DNA from: Propionivibrio dicarboxylicus
GTDB taxonomy: Bacteria; Pseudomonadota; Gammaproteobacteria; Burkholderiales; Rhodocyclaceae
DNA: 64,000 nucleotides
Assembly: GCF_900099695.1 (NCBI RefSeq)
Contig: NZ_FNCY01000005.1
Coordinates: forward strand, 179,183 to 243,182
Direction of reading: 5' to 3'
The position numbers and the translations under genes are program-made. Within the stretch, counting starts at the first letter, position 1. Every line of letters begins with the position of its first letter. The notes below the pieces were generated by a model. The model was not told where the DNA came from and ran no database searches. It saw only the letters and a list, made by a program, of their open reading frames with translations. Of this stretch, positions 8,335 to 18,709 are shown in pieces.

Positions 8335-8906
8335 GATGATTCCTTTCATAGCAGGTTGATATTTTGCCACATAGTGAAATTAATCACCATCTGACGGAAA
8401 TCATACTATCGGGAATCGCGGCTGAAGTATGTTCTGATTATTGGCGCCTTTTGTAGCAGCGCGTATCACCATGGAACCATTTTGATGGGAATCGTTCTTA
8501 GTACGACGGCCGCAACGCGGCGGCTGCAGCCTGATGCGACAGGGCTGGCCACGTGCACCCGTTGGTGCAGCGCCCGTCGGTTCCCGGGTGGCAGCATGCG
8601 ACCGCCGCCGCTTCTGTCAGTTCGGCCAGTTGATCTCATCTGCGTTGCGATGGCATGATGGCCGCCATCGGGGCTCTGAGTCCGCCACCGCGCCGGATTC
8701 GACAAAAACACACACAGGGTCCGCACAAGAAGCTTCCGCCTCCAGAACGCCTTAACACCGCAACGCGGGCGGTGACAACGCACAAATAACCAAAGCAGCA
8801 CCTTCGCCGACTGGCGTCCGCGCTTTGCGGCATTTTTTCGTTCAGTCGATTCATCGCAGACGGCTTCCCTTTGTCGTCAATTCGCCATCTTCATGAGGAG
8901 AATTCG
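8335..8906. other. Non-coding stretch without recognised features
   Basis: About 570 bases between the divergent small membrane-protein gene and the hydrolase gene. Short open frames on both strands have no ribosome-binding site or family resemblance, and I do not call them. The first ~120 bases next to the small gene are comparatively AT-rich and probably hold its promoter. No tRNA, repeat or strong terminator is visible. Confidence 0.5.
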
Positions 8907-9773
8907 GTGTTCTGCCGTCCCTGTTTGCAAGTCCTGTCGCTGCTGTCACTGTCCCTGCCGTGTGCGGCGAAGCTCGTCGAGGAAATTCTGGACCTGCCGG
9001 TCAGTGCCAAGAATCTCTACGGAAAAACTGTGTCGCAATCGATCAAGGTCACGGTCTTTCGCGACGACGAGAAGGATCGAGCGCCTTTTCTGGTGCTCAG
9101 TCACGGCCGCCCGGCCACGACCGCGGAGTTTGCCGCGATGGGGCGGATGCGCTATGCGGCGAATGCGAGTTACTTCGTCGGCAAAGGCTTTGCGGTGCTG
9201 GTGCCGACACGCATCGGCTACGGTGTTTCCGGTGGCGAGGACCTCGAATATGCCGGTAACTGCGCCGCCCGGAGCTATCCGGCCTCATTCGGCGCCGCAG
9301 CGCAGCAGGTCGTCCAGGTCGTCGAACACGCACGAACCCTGCCGTATGTCGATGCGGCGAAGGGCGTTGTCGTCGGGCAGTCGTATGGAGGGGCGACCTC
9401 GATCGCGCTTGCGGCGGAAGGCTTGCCGGGTGTCGTCGCGGCGATCAATTTTTCCGGCGGCGGTGGCGGCGATCCGGTCGGGAGGCCCGGAAGCCCGTGT
9501 CGCCCCGATTTGCTCGAAGCCGTGTTCTCGAGCTATGGCCAACGCGCGCGAATTCCGACCTTGTGGCTTTACAGTACGAACGACAAGTATTTCGGCGAGA
9601 AATATCCGAAGCAGTGGTTCGATGCGTTTGTCCGCAACGGCGGCCAGGGCGAGTTCGTTCAGTTGCCGCCCCTGTTGCCACCGCTCGGCGAGGATGGGCA
9701 CGCCACGTTCGTGCGCAATCCCGCAGCCTGGAGGCCGGCGTTCGAAGCCTTCCTGAGACGCGTCGGTTTATAG
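8907..9773 (+). CDS. Secreted alpha/beta hydrolase, dienelactone-hydrolase-like
   Basis: A 288-residue alpha/beta hydrolase. The nucleophile elbow is GQSYGG (about residue 158). The acid is probably in LYSTNDKYF (about 225) and the histidine in EDGHATF (about 262). The start is GTG at 8907, supported by AGGAG at 8896-8900; this puts a signal peptide (MFCRPCLQVLSLLSLSLPCAA) at the N-terminus and predicts export. A TTG at 8871 would add twelve residues across the ribosome-binding site. The sequence before the elbow, VLSHGRPAT and VLVPTRIGYGVSGG, is typical of the family. The substrate is unknown. Confidence 0.8.
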   Translation: MFCRPCLQVLSLLSLSLPCAAKLVEEILDLPVSAKNLYGKTVSQSIKVTVFRDDEKDRAPFLVLSHGRPATTAEFAAMGRMRYAANASYFVGKGFAVLVPTRIGYGVSGGEDLEYAGNCAARSYPASFGAAAQQVVQVVEHARTLPYVDAAKGVVVGQSYGGATSIALAAEGLPGVVAAINFSGGGGGDPVGRPGSPCRPDLLEAVFSSYGQRARIPTLWLYSTNDKYFGEKYPKQWFDAFVRNGGQGEFVQLPPLLPPLGEDGHATFVRNPAAWRPAFEAFLRRVGL

Positions 9774-9776
9774 GGC

Positions 9777-9801
9777 GCGCCGATCGTCAGTCGATCGGCG
9801 C
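9777..9801. terminator. Hairpin shared by convergent hydrolase and phosphatase genes
   Basis: A perfect 10-bp stem (9777-9786 with 9792-9801) and a 5-base loop start three bases after the hydrolase stop and cover the phosphatase stop at 9787-9789. There is no T-run. It is likely a bidirectional 3'-end structure for the two converging transcripts. Confidence 0.5.
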
Positions 9802-10590
9802 CGCCAGCATCTGCCGACGTTCGAAGCGCACGAGTTCGCGGACGCCGAGCTGCTTCAATCGGGCGAACACGGCGCCGAAATGGCGCCCGACCTGGTCCGG
9901 CGCATGTGCGTCAGAACCCAGCGTCAGCGGCACGCCGCGATCGGCCAGCAGGGCGATGACGTCCCAACCCGGCATGACTTCGCCGGCCGGCGCATCGATG
10001 CCGGAGGTGTTGATTTCGACGGCAATGTCGTTGGCCAGCAGGTCGGGAATCAGCGGTTCGATGAGGCGCAGCATGCCGCCCGGCAGTCGATGTCCGAGTT
10101 TCTTCGGCAGGTCGAGGTGGCCGACGATGTCGCAGAAGCGTTCGCGCACCATGTGGCCGACGGCGTCGAAATACACTTCGCAGATGTCCTCGATCGGCCA
10201 CATGGCATAGAGTTCGTCGTCCTGCATGTTGCCGAGGCCGACGTGATGGACCGAGCCGATCACGTAGTCCCAGTCATGGCGCGCGATGGCCTCGCGGGCC
10301 AGGGCGAGGCGGCTCGGAATGAAATCCATTTCCATGCCGAGACGGATGCGGAAAGGCTGCGCGCCGTCGCGGCGATAGCGCGTCTGCAGGCGCTTTACGT
10401 CGGCGATGTAGTGTTCGTGCTCGTGCGCGCGCATCGCATAGCGCGGCCCCTTGGCGTGGAGCATCCAGTGGCTGTGGTCGGAAAAGCCGAATTCCTCGAT
10501 GTCGTTGGCCAGCGCCGCCTCGACGTAGGCGTCCATGCTGCCGACGGCATGGCAGCAGCGCGTCGTGTGATTGTGCAGGTCGATCCGCAT
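9787..10590 (-). CDS. PHP-domain phosphoesterase, histidinol-phosphatase (HisK) type
   Basis: A 267-residue PHP-superfamily hydrolase. The metal-binding motifs are in order: DLHNHT at residues 4-9, GFSDHSH at about 35-41, GMEMDF with a conserved Glu at about 85, GSVHHVG near 115, and the late SDAHAP near 226. This is the HisJ/HisK family order, which hydrolyses histidinol phosphate or other small phosphomonoesters. AAGGA precedes the ATG. It is the last gene of a minus-strand run, 17 bp after the ABC ATPase gene, and not with other his genes. That placement suggests a role tied to the imported compound, so the physiological substrate is uncertain. Confidence 0.82.
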   Translation of the reverse strand: MRIDLHNHTTRCCHAVGSMDAYVEAALANDIEEFGFSDHSHWMLHAKGPRYAMRAHEHEHYIADVKRLQTRYRRDGAQPFRIRLGMEMDFIPSRLALAREAIARHDWDYVIGSVHHVGLGNMQDDELYAMWPIEDICEVYFDAVGHMVRERFCDIVGHLDLPKKLGHRLPGGMLRLIEPLIPDLLANDIAVEINTSGIDAPAGEVMPGWDVIALLADRGVPLTLGSDAHAPDQVGRHFGAVFARLKQLGVRELVRFERRQMLAAPID

Positions 10591-10607
10591 TGTTTTCCTT
10601 GTTGTGT

Positions 10608-11657
10608 TCAGGCGTCGGCGTGGACGACCGAGACGCCGTGATCGGCGAGCATCAAGCCCACTTCGGCGCCGAGATCGAGCGGCCGGGCGAGTTCGGGCGA
10701 GACGACGAAGATCGGGCCGAGCGGCGTTGCGAAGGTGTATTCAAAGTAGCTGCCGAGGTAGGCGCGCTTTTGCAGGCGGCCGACGATGCCGCCGCCGTCG
10801 CGCCGGATCTGCCAGGCTTCCGGGCGCACCGCGACCTTGACGGCGCCGGCGGCGACCGACTGGCGCGGACGGAAATCGATCGGACCGAGGCGGACGCTGC
10901 CGTCGGCGTCGGCGACGCCGGGAAAGAGCATGGCCTCGCCCATGAAACCGGCGACGAATTCGCTGCCGGGACGCTCGTACATCTCCTGCGGCGTGCCGCG
11001 CTGCGCGATGCGTCCGTCATTCATGACGATGATCGTGTCGCTGACGGCGAGCGCCTCGCTCTGGTCGTGGGTGACATAGGCGACGGTGAGGCCGAGGCGC
11101 TGCTGCAGGCTGCGGATTTCCTCTCGCATCTCTCGCCGCAGGCGGGCGTCGAGATTCGAGAGCGGCTCGTCGAAAAGCAGGATCTTCGGTTCGAGGATCA
11201 GCGCCCGCGCCAGGGCGACGCGCTGCTGCTGTCCGCCCGACAATTCGCTCGGCATGCGCGCGTCGTAGCCGACGAGGCCGACGTTCTTGAGCGCCTCGAT
11301 GGCGCGCGCGGTCGCCGGCGCTTTGGGTACGCCCGAGACGCGCAGTCCGTACATGACATTGTCGACGACGTTCATGTGCGGGAAGAGCGCGTAGCTCTGG
11401 AACATCATCGAGACGTTGCGTTCGGCCGGTCCCAGCGTCGTGACTTCACGGCCGCCGATGAAGATCTGGCCGTCGGTCGGCGATTCGAGTCCGGCGATCA
11501 TGCGCAGCACCGTCGTCTTGCCGCAGCCCGAGGGGCCGAGGATGGTCACCAGCGATCCGGCCTCAATGCCGAAGCTGACCGACTTGACGACGAGCGGCGC
11601 GGCCGGGTCGGTGCCGTAGCGCTTGCTGATGTTCCTGAATTCGATGCCGTAATCCAT
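10608..11657 (-). CDS. ABC importer ATP-binding protein, FbpC/AfuC/PhnT type
   Basis: A 349-residue ATPase of the iron/phosphonate/organophosphate importer class. Walker A is GPSGCGKTT (residues 41-49), the signature is LSGGQQQRVAL (139-149) and Walker B is ILLFDEPLSNLD (159-170). The H-loop is VTHDQSEA. The C-terminal ~110 residues form an OB-fold/TOBE regulatory domain containing GFMGEAMLFPG. It follows the permease gene by 9 bp and should dimerise under the fused two-domain permease. Confidence 0.9.
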   Translation of the reverse strand: MDYGIEFRNISKRYGTDPAAPLVVKSVSFGIEAGSLVTILGPSGCGKTTVLRMIAGLESPTDGQIFIGGREVTTLGPAERNVSMMFQSYALFPHMNVVDNVMYGLRVSGVPKAPATARAIEALKNVGLVGYDARMPSELSGGQQQRVALARALILEPKILLFDEPLSNLDARLRREMREEIRSLQQRLGLTVAYVTHDQSEALAVSDTIIVMNDGRIAQRGTPQEMYERPGSEFVAGFMGEAMLFPGVADADGSVRLGPIDFRPRQSVAAGAVKVAVRPEAWQIRRDGGGIVGRLQKRAYLGSYFEYTFATPLGPIFVVSPELARPLDLGAEVGLMLADHGVSVVHADA

Positions 11658-11666
11658 GCGTTTTCC

Positions 11667-13874
11667 TTACATGCCGGCGGCCAGCGGGGCCGCCGATGAT
11701 TTGCGCCGCCCGAGCCGGCGTTCGCCGACGAGCCACTGGATGGCGCCGATGATCAGCGACATCAGCAGGATGAGAACTGTGCAGTAGGCGAGCGCGATGC
11801 CGTAATCGCCGTTGCCGATGCGGCCGATGATGTAGGTCGTCGCCAGTTCGTTCTCGGCGGTGACGAGAAAGATGACGGCGCTGACGGTTGTCATGGCGCG
11901 GGCGAAACTGTAGACGAGTGCCGCGATCAGCGCCGGCTTGAGCAGCGGCAGGACGACGCGTTGCAGCGTCTGCGCGGTGCTGGCGCGCAGCATCAGCGAG
12001 GCCTCGTCGAGCGATTTGTCGAGCTGCTTGAAGGCGGCGGTACCGGCCTGGACGCCGACCGGCAGGTTGCGGAAGAGGAAGCAGATGACGATGATCAGCC
12101 CGGTGCCGGTGAGTTCCGCCGGCGGCACGTTGAAAGCGAGGATGTAACTGACGCCGAGCACGGTGCCGGGAATGGCGAAGGCGAGCAGGGCGATGAACTC
12201 GAAGCCGTCACGGCCGCGGAAGTCGGTGCGCGCGATCAGGTAGGCGATCAGCAGGCCGATGGCGGCGGTCAGCGGCGCTGACAGGCCGGAGAGCGTCAGC
12301 GTGGTGAACAGCGAATTCCAGGCGGTGCCCGACCAGACCAGGCCGAAGTCGCTCCATTCGAGGCCGAAGGCGGTCTGGAAATGTGTCAGCGTGAAGGTGT
12401 AGTCGCGTCCCCAGGTGCGGACGAAGCCGCCGATGAAGGCGAACAGATAGACGACGAGCGTGAACGCCAGCCAGGGATAGACGACGCCGTTGAGCGTGCG
12501 CCGGACCCCGTCGGGCAGCCGCATCGGGATGCCGGCGTCGCCCTTGCCGCTGACCGTCGTGTAGTTCTGCCGGCCGAGCAGGCCGCGCTGCAGCGCGAAG
12601 ACGCCGAGCGCGAACAGCGTCAGTACCCAGGCGAGCGCGGCGGCGCGTCCCTGGTCGAACTGGGCGCCGACGATGGCGAAGAAGATGTCGGTCGACAGCA
12701 CCGAGTACTGGCCGCCGACGACGATCGGGTTGCCGAAGTCGGCAATGCTCTCGATGAAGCCGACGAGGAAGGCGTTGGCGAGTCCCGGCTTCATCAGCGG
12801 CAGCGTCACGGTGAAGAAGGTCTGCCGGCGGTCGGCGTGCAGGATCTGCGCCGCTTCCTCGAGACTCGGCGCGAGGCCTTGCACGACGCCGCGCATGATC
12901 ATGAAGGCGATCGGCGTGAACGCGAACATCTGCGCGATCCAGGTGCCGAGGAAACCGTAGAACCAGCGTGTCGGCGTGATGTCGAAGGCATATTCGAGGA
13001 ACTGGTTGACGATGCCGGCGCGGCCGAAGAGCAGAATCAGCCCGAGGCCGACGACGAAGGGCGGGGTGATGATCGGCAGCAGCGCGATGAGGCGCAGCGG
13101 CGTTTGCAGGCGCGGGCCGGCGTTGCGTTCGGCGAGCAGTGCCATCATCGTGCCGAGGACGGTGCTGCCGATGGCGCAGGCCAGGGCGAGGAAGAGCGTG
13201 TTCCAGGCGACGCCGCACTGCGTCGATCCGGCCAGGCAGCCGAGGTTCCAGATGCGCGCATCGCCGATGCGTTCGAACAGGGCGCCGAGGCCCCAGTGGC
13301 CGGCTTCGTCGATGAAGGCCGCCGACAGCGCCTTGGTCACCGGATAGGCGATGAAGAGCAGCAGCAGCGCGGCGCAGCCGACGACGGCGCCGGCGACGAA
13401 GAGGTCGCCCTTGAAGTTGCCGCAGCGGGCGAGGCCGAAGGCGAGCAGCAAGGTCAGCGCGGTGATCGCGACAAAGGCGCCGCCGCCCATGCCGAACTGT
13501 TGCGCCTCGAGTTCGCCGAACCACGCGTTGAAGACCTCGAACGACCAGCCGCGTGCGCCGATGGCGAAACCGCCGCCGACGAGCGCGATGAGGCCGAGCA
13601 GGGCGCCGGCGATCAGCCAGAGGCCCTGGCGGCGGCCGGGCGGGACGGCCAGCCCGACGGTGGCGAGTGCCAGTCCGGCGAGGCCGCCGAGGAGCCAGGG
13701 GCGGCCGTGCGCGAATGCCTGGAACAGGCCGTTGGCGGTTTCGGGGCCGTCGGCGATCTGCGTCAGGACGGCGTACCAGGCGCTGTCCTGGATCGCATAC
13801 CAGGGCAGCAGGAGGTAAGCGAGCAGACCGGCGAGCAGCCAGGCGACGATCGCCCGGTTCGGATGGCGCGGCAT
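11667..13874 (-). CDS. ABC importer permease with two fused transmembrane domains (FbpB/AfuB type)
   Basis: A 735-residue permease, long for the family. The first ~200 residues hold about five extra hydrophobic segments before the first permease domain. Each half then has its own EAA coupling loop: EEAAQILHADRRQTFFTVTLPLMKPG near residue 345, and DEASLMLRASTAQTLQRVVLPLLKPA near 645. Two BPD_transp_1 domains in one chain are typical of FbpB/AfuB and phosphonate PhnU/V-like systems. It lies 7 bp after the binding-protein gene and 9 bp before the ATPase gene, so the three are one transcript. Confidence 0.88.
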   Translation of the reverse strand: MPRHPNRAIVAWLLAGLLAYLLLPWYAIQDSAWYAVLTQIADGPETANGLFQAFAHGRPWLLGGLAGLALATVGLAVPPGRRQGLWLIAGALLGLIALVGGGFAIGARGWSFEVFNAWFGELEAQQFGMGGGAFVAITALTLLLAFGLARCGNFKGDLFVAGAVVGCAALLLLFIAYPVTKALSAAFIDEAGHWGLGALFERIGDARIWNLGCLAGSTQCGVAWNTLFLALACAIGSTVLGTMMALLAERNAGPRLQTPLRLIALLPIITPPFVVGLGLILLFGRAGIVNQFLEYAFDITPTRWFYGFLGTWIAQMFAFTPIAFMIMRGVVQGLAPSLEEAAQILHADRRQTFFTVTLPLMKPGLANAFLVGFIESIADFGNPIVVGGQYSVLSTDIFFAIVGAQFDQGRAAALAWVLTLFALGVFALQRGLLGRQNYTTVSGKGDAGIPMRLPDGVRRTLNGVVYPWLAFTLVVYLFAFIGGFVRTWGRDYTFTLTHFQTAFGLEWSDFGLVWSGTAWNSLFTTLTLSGLSAPLTAAIGLLIAYLIARTDFRGRDGFEFIALLAFAIPGTVLGVSYILAFNVPPAELTGTGLIIVICFLFRNLPVGVQAGTAAFKQLDKSLDEASLMLRASTAQTLQRVVLPLLKPALIAALVYSFARAMTTVSAVIFLVTAENELATTYIIGRIGNGDYGIALAYCTVLILLMSLIIGAIQWLVGERRLGRRKSSAAPLAAGM

Positions 13875-13881
13875 CGTCGGA

Positions 13882-14904
13882 TCAGCGCGGCAGCGAATTG
13901 ACGTCCTTCTCCCATTTGGCGATCAGCCGCTTGCGCTCGGCGCTGGCGCCGTACTTGGCGTAGTCGTAGTTGATGAACTTGATCTTCTTGAAGTCGGGAA
14001 CGAGCGGATCAATCTTCGTGGCGACGTTCGACGGCAGTTGGTACTGCTTTGCGGCAGCGCCCATCTCCTGTGCCGAGGGCGTCAGCGCCCACTCGTAGAA
14101 CTTCTTGGCGGCGGCGAGGTTGCGCGCGCCCTTGATGATGCTCATCGAGCCGATTTCGGCGCCGGTGCCTTCCTTCGGCGTGATCGTTTCGACCGGGAAA
14201 CCGTGCAGTTTTTCGCCGGGACCGTCATGCACGAAGCTGATCGACACCGCCGTTTCGCCGCGCGCCACGGCCTTGATCGGCCCGGTACCCTGGCGCGTGT
14301 ATTGGCCGACGTTGCGGTGCAGCGCCTTGAGGTATTCGAAGGCCTTGTCCTCGCCCATCAGTTGGACGAGGGTGGCGATCATCGTGTAGGCGGTGCCGCT
14401 TGAGGCCGGGTTGGCGACCTGGATGTCGCCCTTGTATTCGGGCTTGAGCAGGTCGGCCCAGGAACTCGGGACCGGCAGCTTCTTCTTGGCCAGCAGTTCG
14501 GTGTTGTAGCCGAAACCGAGCGGTCCCGAGTAGATGCCGACGGTGCGGTAGCCGGATTGCTGTGCCTGCTGCTGCGCCCAGGGATGGAGTTGCGGCAGCG
14601 TCGGCGACTTGTATTCGAGCGAGAGGTTCTGTTCGGCCGCCTGCAGGTGCGGATCGCCGGTGCCGCCGAACCAGACGTCGGTCTTGGGGTTTTCCTTCTC
14701 GGCGATGATCTGCGCGAGCGCTTCGCCCGAACCCTTCATCGTCACATTGATCTTGGTGCCGGTGGTGCGCGCGTAGACGGTGCTGATCATGTTGCACCAG
14801 TCGGCCTGGGCCGAGCAGATGACGTTGACCTGGTCCGCCACGGCGCCCTGCGCCAGGAAGCCGAGTGCGGCCGCGACCAGCGATAAACGGAAATACCGAT
14901 GCAT
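13882..14904 (-). CDS. ABC importer periplasmic binding protein, AfuA/FbpA-like
   Basis: A 340-residue exported binding protein (signal peptide [23 protein letters not shown]) of solute-binding family 1. The mature part begins [15 protein letters not shown] and contains [19 protein letters not shown] near 75, [19 protein letters not shown] near 160 and [22 protein letters not shown] near 210. This group has been annotated as ferric binding, but relatives bind hexose phosphates or aminoethylphosphonate. The tyrosine pair that holds iron in FbpA is not evident, so an organophosphate ligand is as likely as iron. It is the first gene of the operon running to the PHP phosphatase. Confidence 0.82.
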   Translation of the reverse strand: MHRYFRLSLVAAALGFLAQGAVADQVNVICSAQADWCNMISTVYARTTGTKINVTMKGSGEALAQIIAEKENPKTDVWFGGTGDPHLQAAEQNLSLEYKSPTLPQLHPWAQQQAQQSGYRTVGIYSGPLGFGYNTELLAKKKLPVPSSWADLLKPEYKGDIQVANPASSGTAYTMIATLVQLMGEDKAFEYLKALHRNVGQYTRQGTGPIKAVARGETAVSISFVHDGPGEKLHGFPVETITPKEGTGAEIGSMSIIKGARNLAAAKKFYEWALTPSAQEMGAAAKQYQLPSNVATKIDPLVPDFKKIKFINYDYAKYGASAERKRLIAKWEKDVNSLPR

Positions 14905-15033
14905 GCCAATCCCCTTGTCCTTGATGTTGAGATGCGAAAACAGGCGTGTTGCCTTTCGCAGGAATTCTACGCCTTCGGGATATCGTCCGGCCGCCTTCGT
15001 GGCGATCGGAAATCGTGTTTGCGGCGACTTCGA

Positions 15034-15061
15034 CTTGAAATACGACAGTGCTCCCCCATCT
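15034..15061 (+). promoter_or_regulatory. Sigma-32 heat-shock promoter of clpB
   Basis: CTTGAAA (15034-15040) and CCCCATCT (15054-15061) are separated by 13 bases. Both match the sigma-32 consensus exactly. The promoter lies 37 bases before the clpB ATG, in the region divergent from the binding-protein gene. Confidence 0.9.
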
Positions 15062-15098
15062 CGTCGGTATCACTGATAGATACTTTGAGGGAGCAGCG

Positions 15099-17684
<2,586 letters not shown>

Positions 17685-17692
17685 TCAGCGGT

Positions 17693-17718
17693 CCGGCGGG
17701 ATCTCCCGCCGGGTTTTT
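17693..17718 (+). terminator. Intrinsic terminator of clpB
   Basis: CCGGCGGG/CCCGCCGG stem (17693-17700 with 17705-17712), a 4-base loop and a run of five T lie eight bases after the clpB stop. A second stem, GGGCCGGGC/GCCCGGCCC (17730-17738 with 17743-17751), follows with TTTGTCTT, giving tandem terminators. Confidence 0.85.
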
Positions 17719-17867
17719 CGCGTCGGCGCGGGCCGGGCAAATGCCCGGCCCTTTGTCTTGTCGGCGCCGATAATGCCGGTGGCGTCTCAAGGCTCCCCAT
17801 TCCGCATGAAAAGCGAGTAAAGTGGCCGCCTCGCCGCCGATCGGGGCGGACGAGGGGCGACGACAAG

Positions 17868-17895
17868 CTTCCGCGCCGGGTTCTGGCGCGGGAAG
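17868..17895 (+). other. Hairpin in the ygfM leader
   Basis: CTTCCGCGCC (17868-17877) pairs with GGCGCGGGAAG (17885-17895) with one bulged G and a 7-base loop. It ends about 18 bases before the ygfM start, just upstream of the ribosome-binding site. It does not match the molybdenum-cofactor riboswitch as I know it. It may influence translation, but that is inference. Confidence 0.35.
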
Positions 17896-17913
17896 GCAGA
17901 ACCGGAGTGGATA

Positions 17914-18708
17914 ATGATCGAACAATTCCTGAAGCCCGCGACAGTGGACGAGGCCGTCCGACTCAAGCGGCAGTACGGCGACAAGGCCGTTTTCATGGCG
18001 GGCGGCAGCAAACTGAACGCTGCGCCGACGCGTACCGACAAAAAAGTGGCGATTTCGCTGGCCGGCCTGCGGCTCGATGCCGTCGCGCTCGACAATGGCC
18101 AGCTTCGCCTCGGCGCTACCCTGACGCTGCAGCAGTTGATCGACGATTCGCGCGTGCCGGTGGCGCTGCGCGAAGCCGCCGGTTTCGTCTATTCCCGCAA
18201 CTTGCGCAACCAGTCGACGCTCGGCGGCGAGCTCTGTGCGAAACAGGACGAAGCGGTGCTGACGCCGGTACTGCTCGCGCTCGATGCCGAACTGATCTAC
18301 GCCGATGGCGCCGTTGTCGCGCTTGAACGCTTTCTTGCCGGCGGCGCCGATTCGGCCGATGCGCTGCTGGTGGCGCTGCGGCTTCCCGATCCCGAACGGC
18401 CCTGCGCGACGCGCAAGGTGGCGCGCTCGGTGGCCGGACTGCGCGTGCTGACCGCTGCCGTGGCCTTGAGTTCGGCCGGACCGTGCATCGCCGTCGAAGG
18501 CGTGACACCCACGCCGCTGCGCCTGCGCGATATCGAAGCGCGTGCGCTCAACGATGCCGCGCTCGAACAGGCGGTCAGCGCCGCCGTCGCGCCGGAAGAC
18601 GATCTGCGCGGCAGCGTCGCCTACAAGCGCTATATCGCCGGGATCGTCGTCGCCGATCTGCTGGCCGATCTGTCGTCCGGTACGCCAACGGCGCGGAAGG
18701 AGATTTGA
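17914..18708 (+). CDS. ygfM: Molybdenum hydroxylase FAD-binding subunit (YgfM)
   Basis: A 264-residue FAD-binding subunit of the xanthine dehydrogenase family. The FAD pyrophosphate loop FMAGGSKLNA lies at about residues 27-36 and the second flavin motif, NLRNQSTLGGEL, at about 94-105. The CO_deh_flav_C-type C-terminus ends DLRGSVAYKRYIAGIVVADLL. The start and several internal blocks (MIEQF, TRTDKK, GFVYSR) resemble E. coli YgfM as I remember it, where the gene pairs with xdhD as here. GGAG lies six bases before the ATG. The stop is one base before the xdhD ATG, so the two are translationally coupled. Confidence 0.85.
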   Translation: MIEQFLKPATVDEAVRLKRQYGDKAVFMAGGSKLNAAPTRTDKKVAISLAGLRLDAVALDNGQLRLGATLTLQQLIDDSRVPVALREAAGFVYSRNLRNQSTLGGELCAKQDEAVLTPVLLALDAELIYADGAVVALERFLAGGADSADALLVALRLPDPERPCATRKVARSVAGLRVLTAAVALSSAGPCIAVEGVTPTPLRLRDIEARALNDAALEQAVSAAVAPEDDLRGSVAYKRYIAGIVVADLLADLSSGTPTARKEI

Positions 18709-18709
18709 G

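Noticed and set aside
8466..8801. Possible small genes between the membrane protein and hydrolase genes
   Set aside because: Overlapping frames on both strands have poor composition, no ribosome-binding site and no recognisable motif.
12381..13901. Long plus-strand open frame opposite the Afu-type permease
   Set aside because: It is antisense to a clear permease gene, has an Arg/Gly/Glu-rich unlikely composition and no ribosome-binding site or family resemblance. High GC gives such shadows.
17820..17913. Molybdenum-cofactor riboswitch before ygfM
   Set aside because: The leader has hairpins, but I could not match the conserved riboswitch core.
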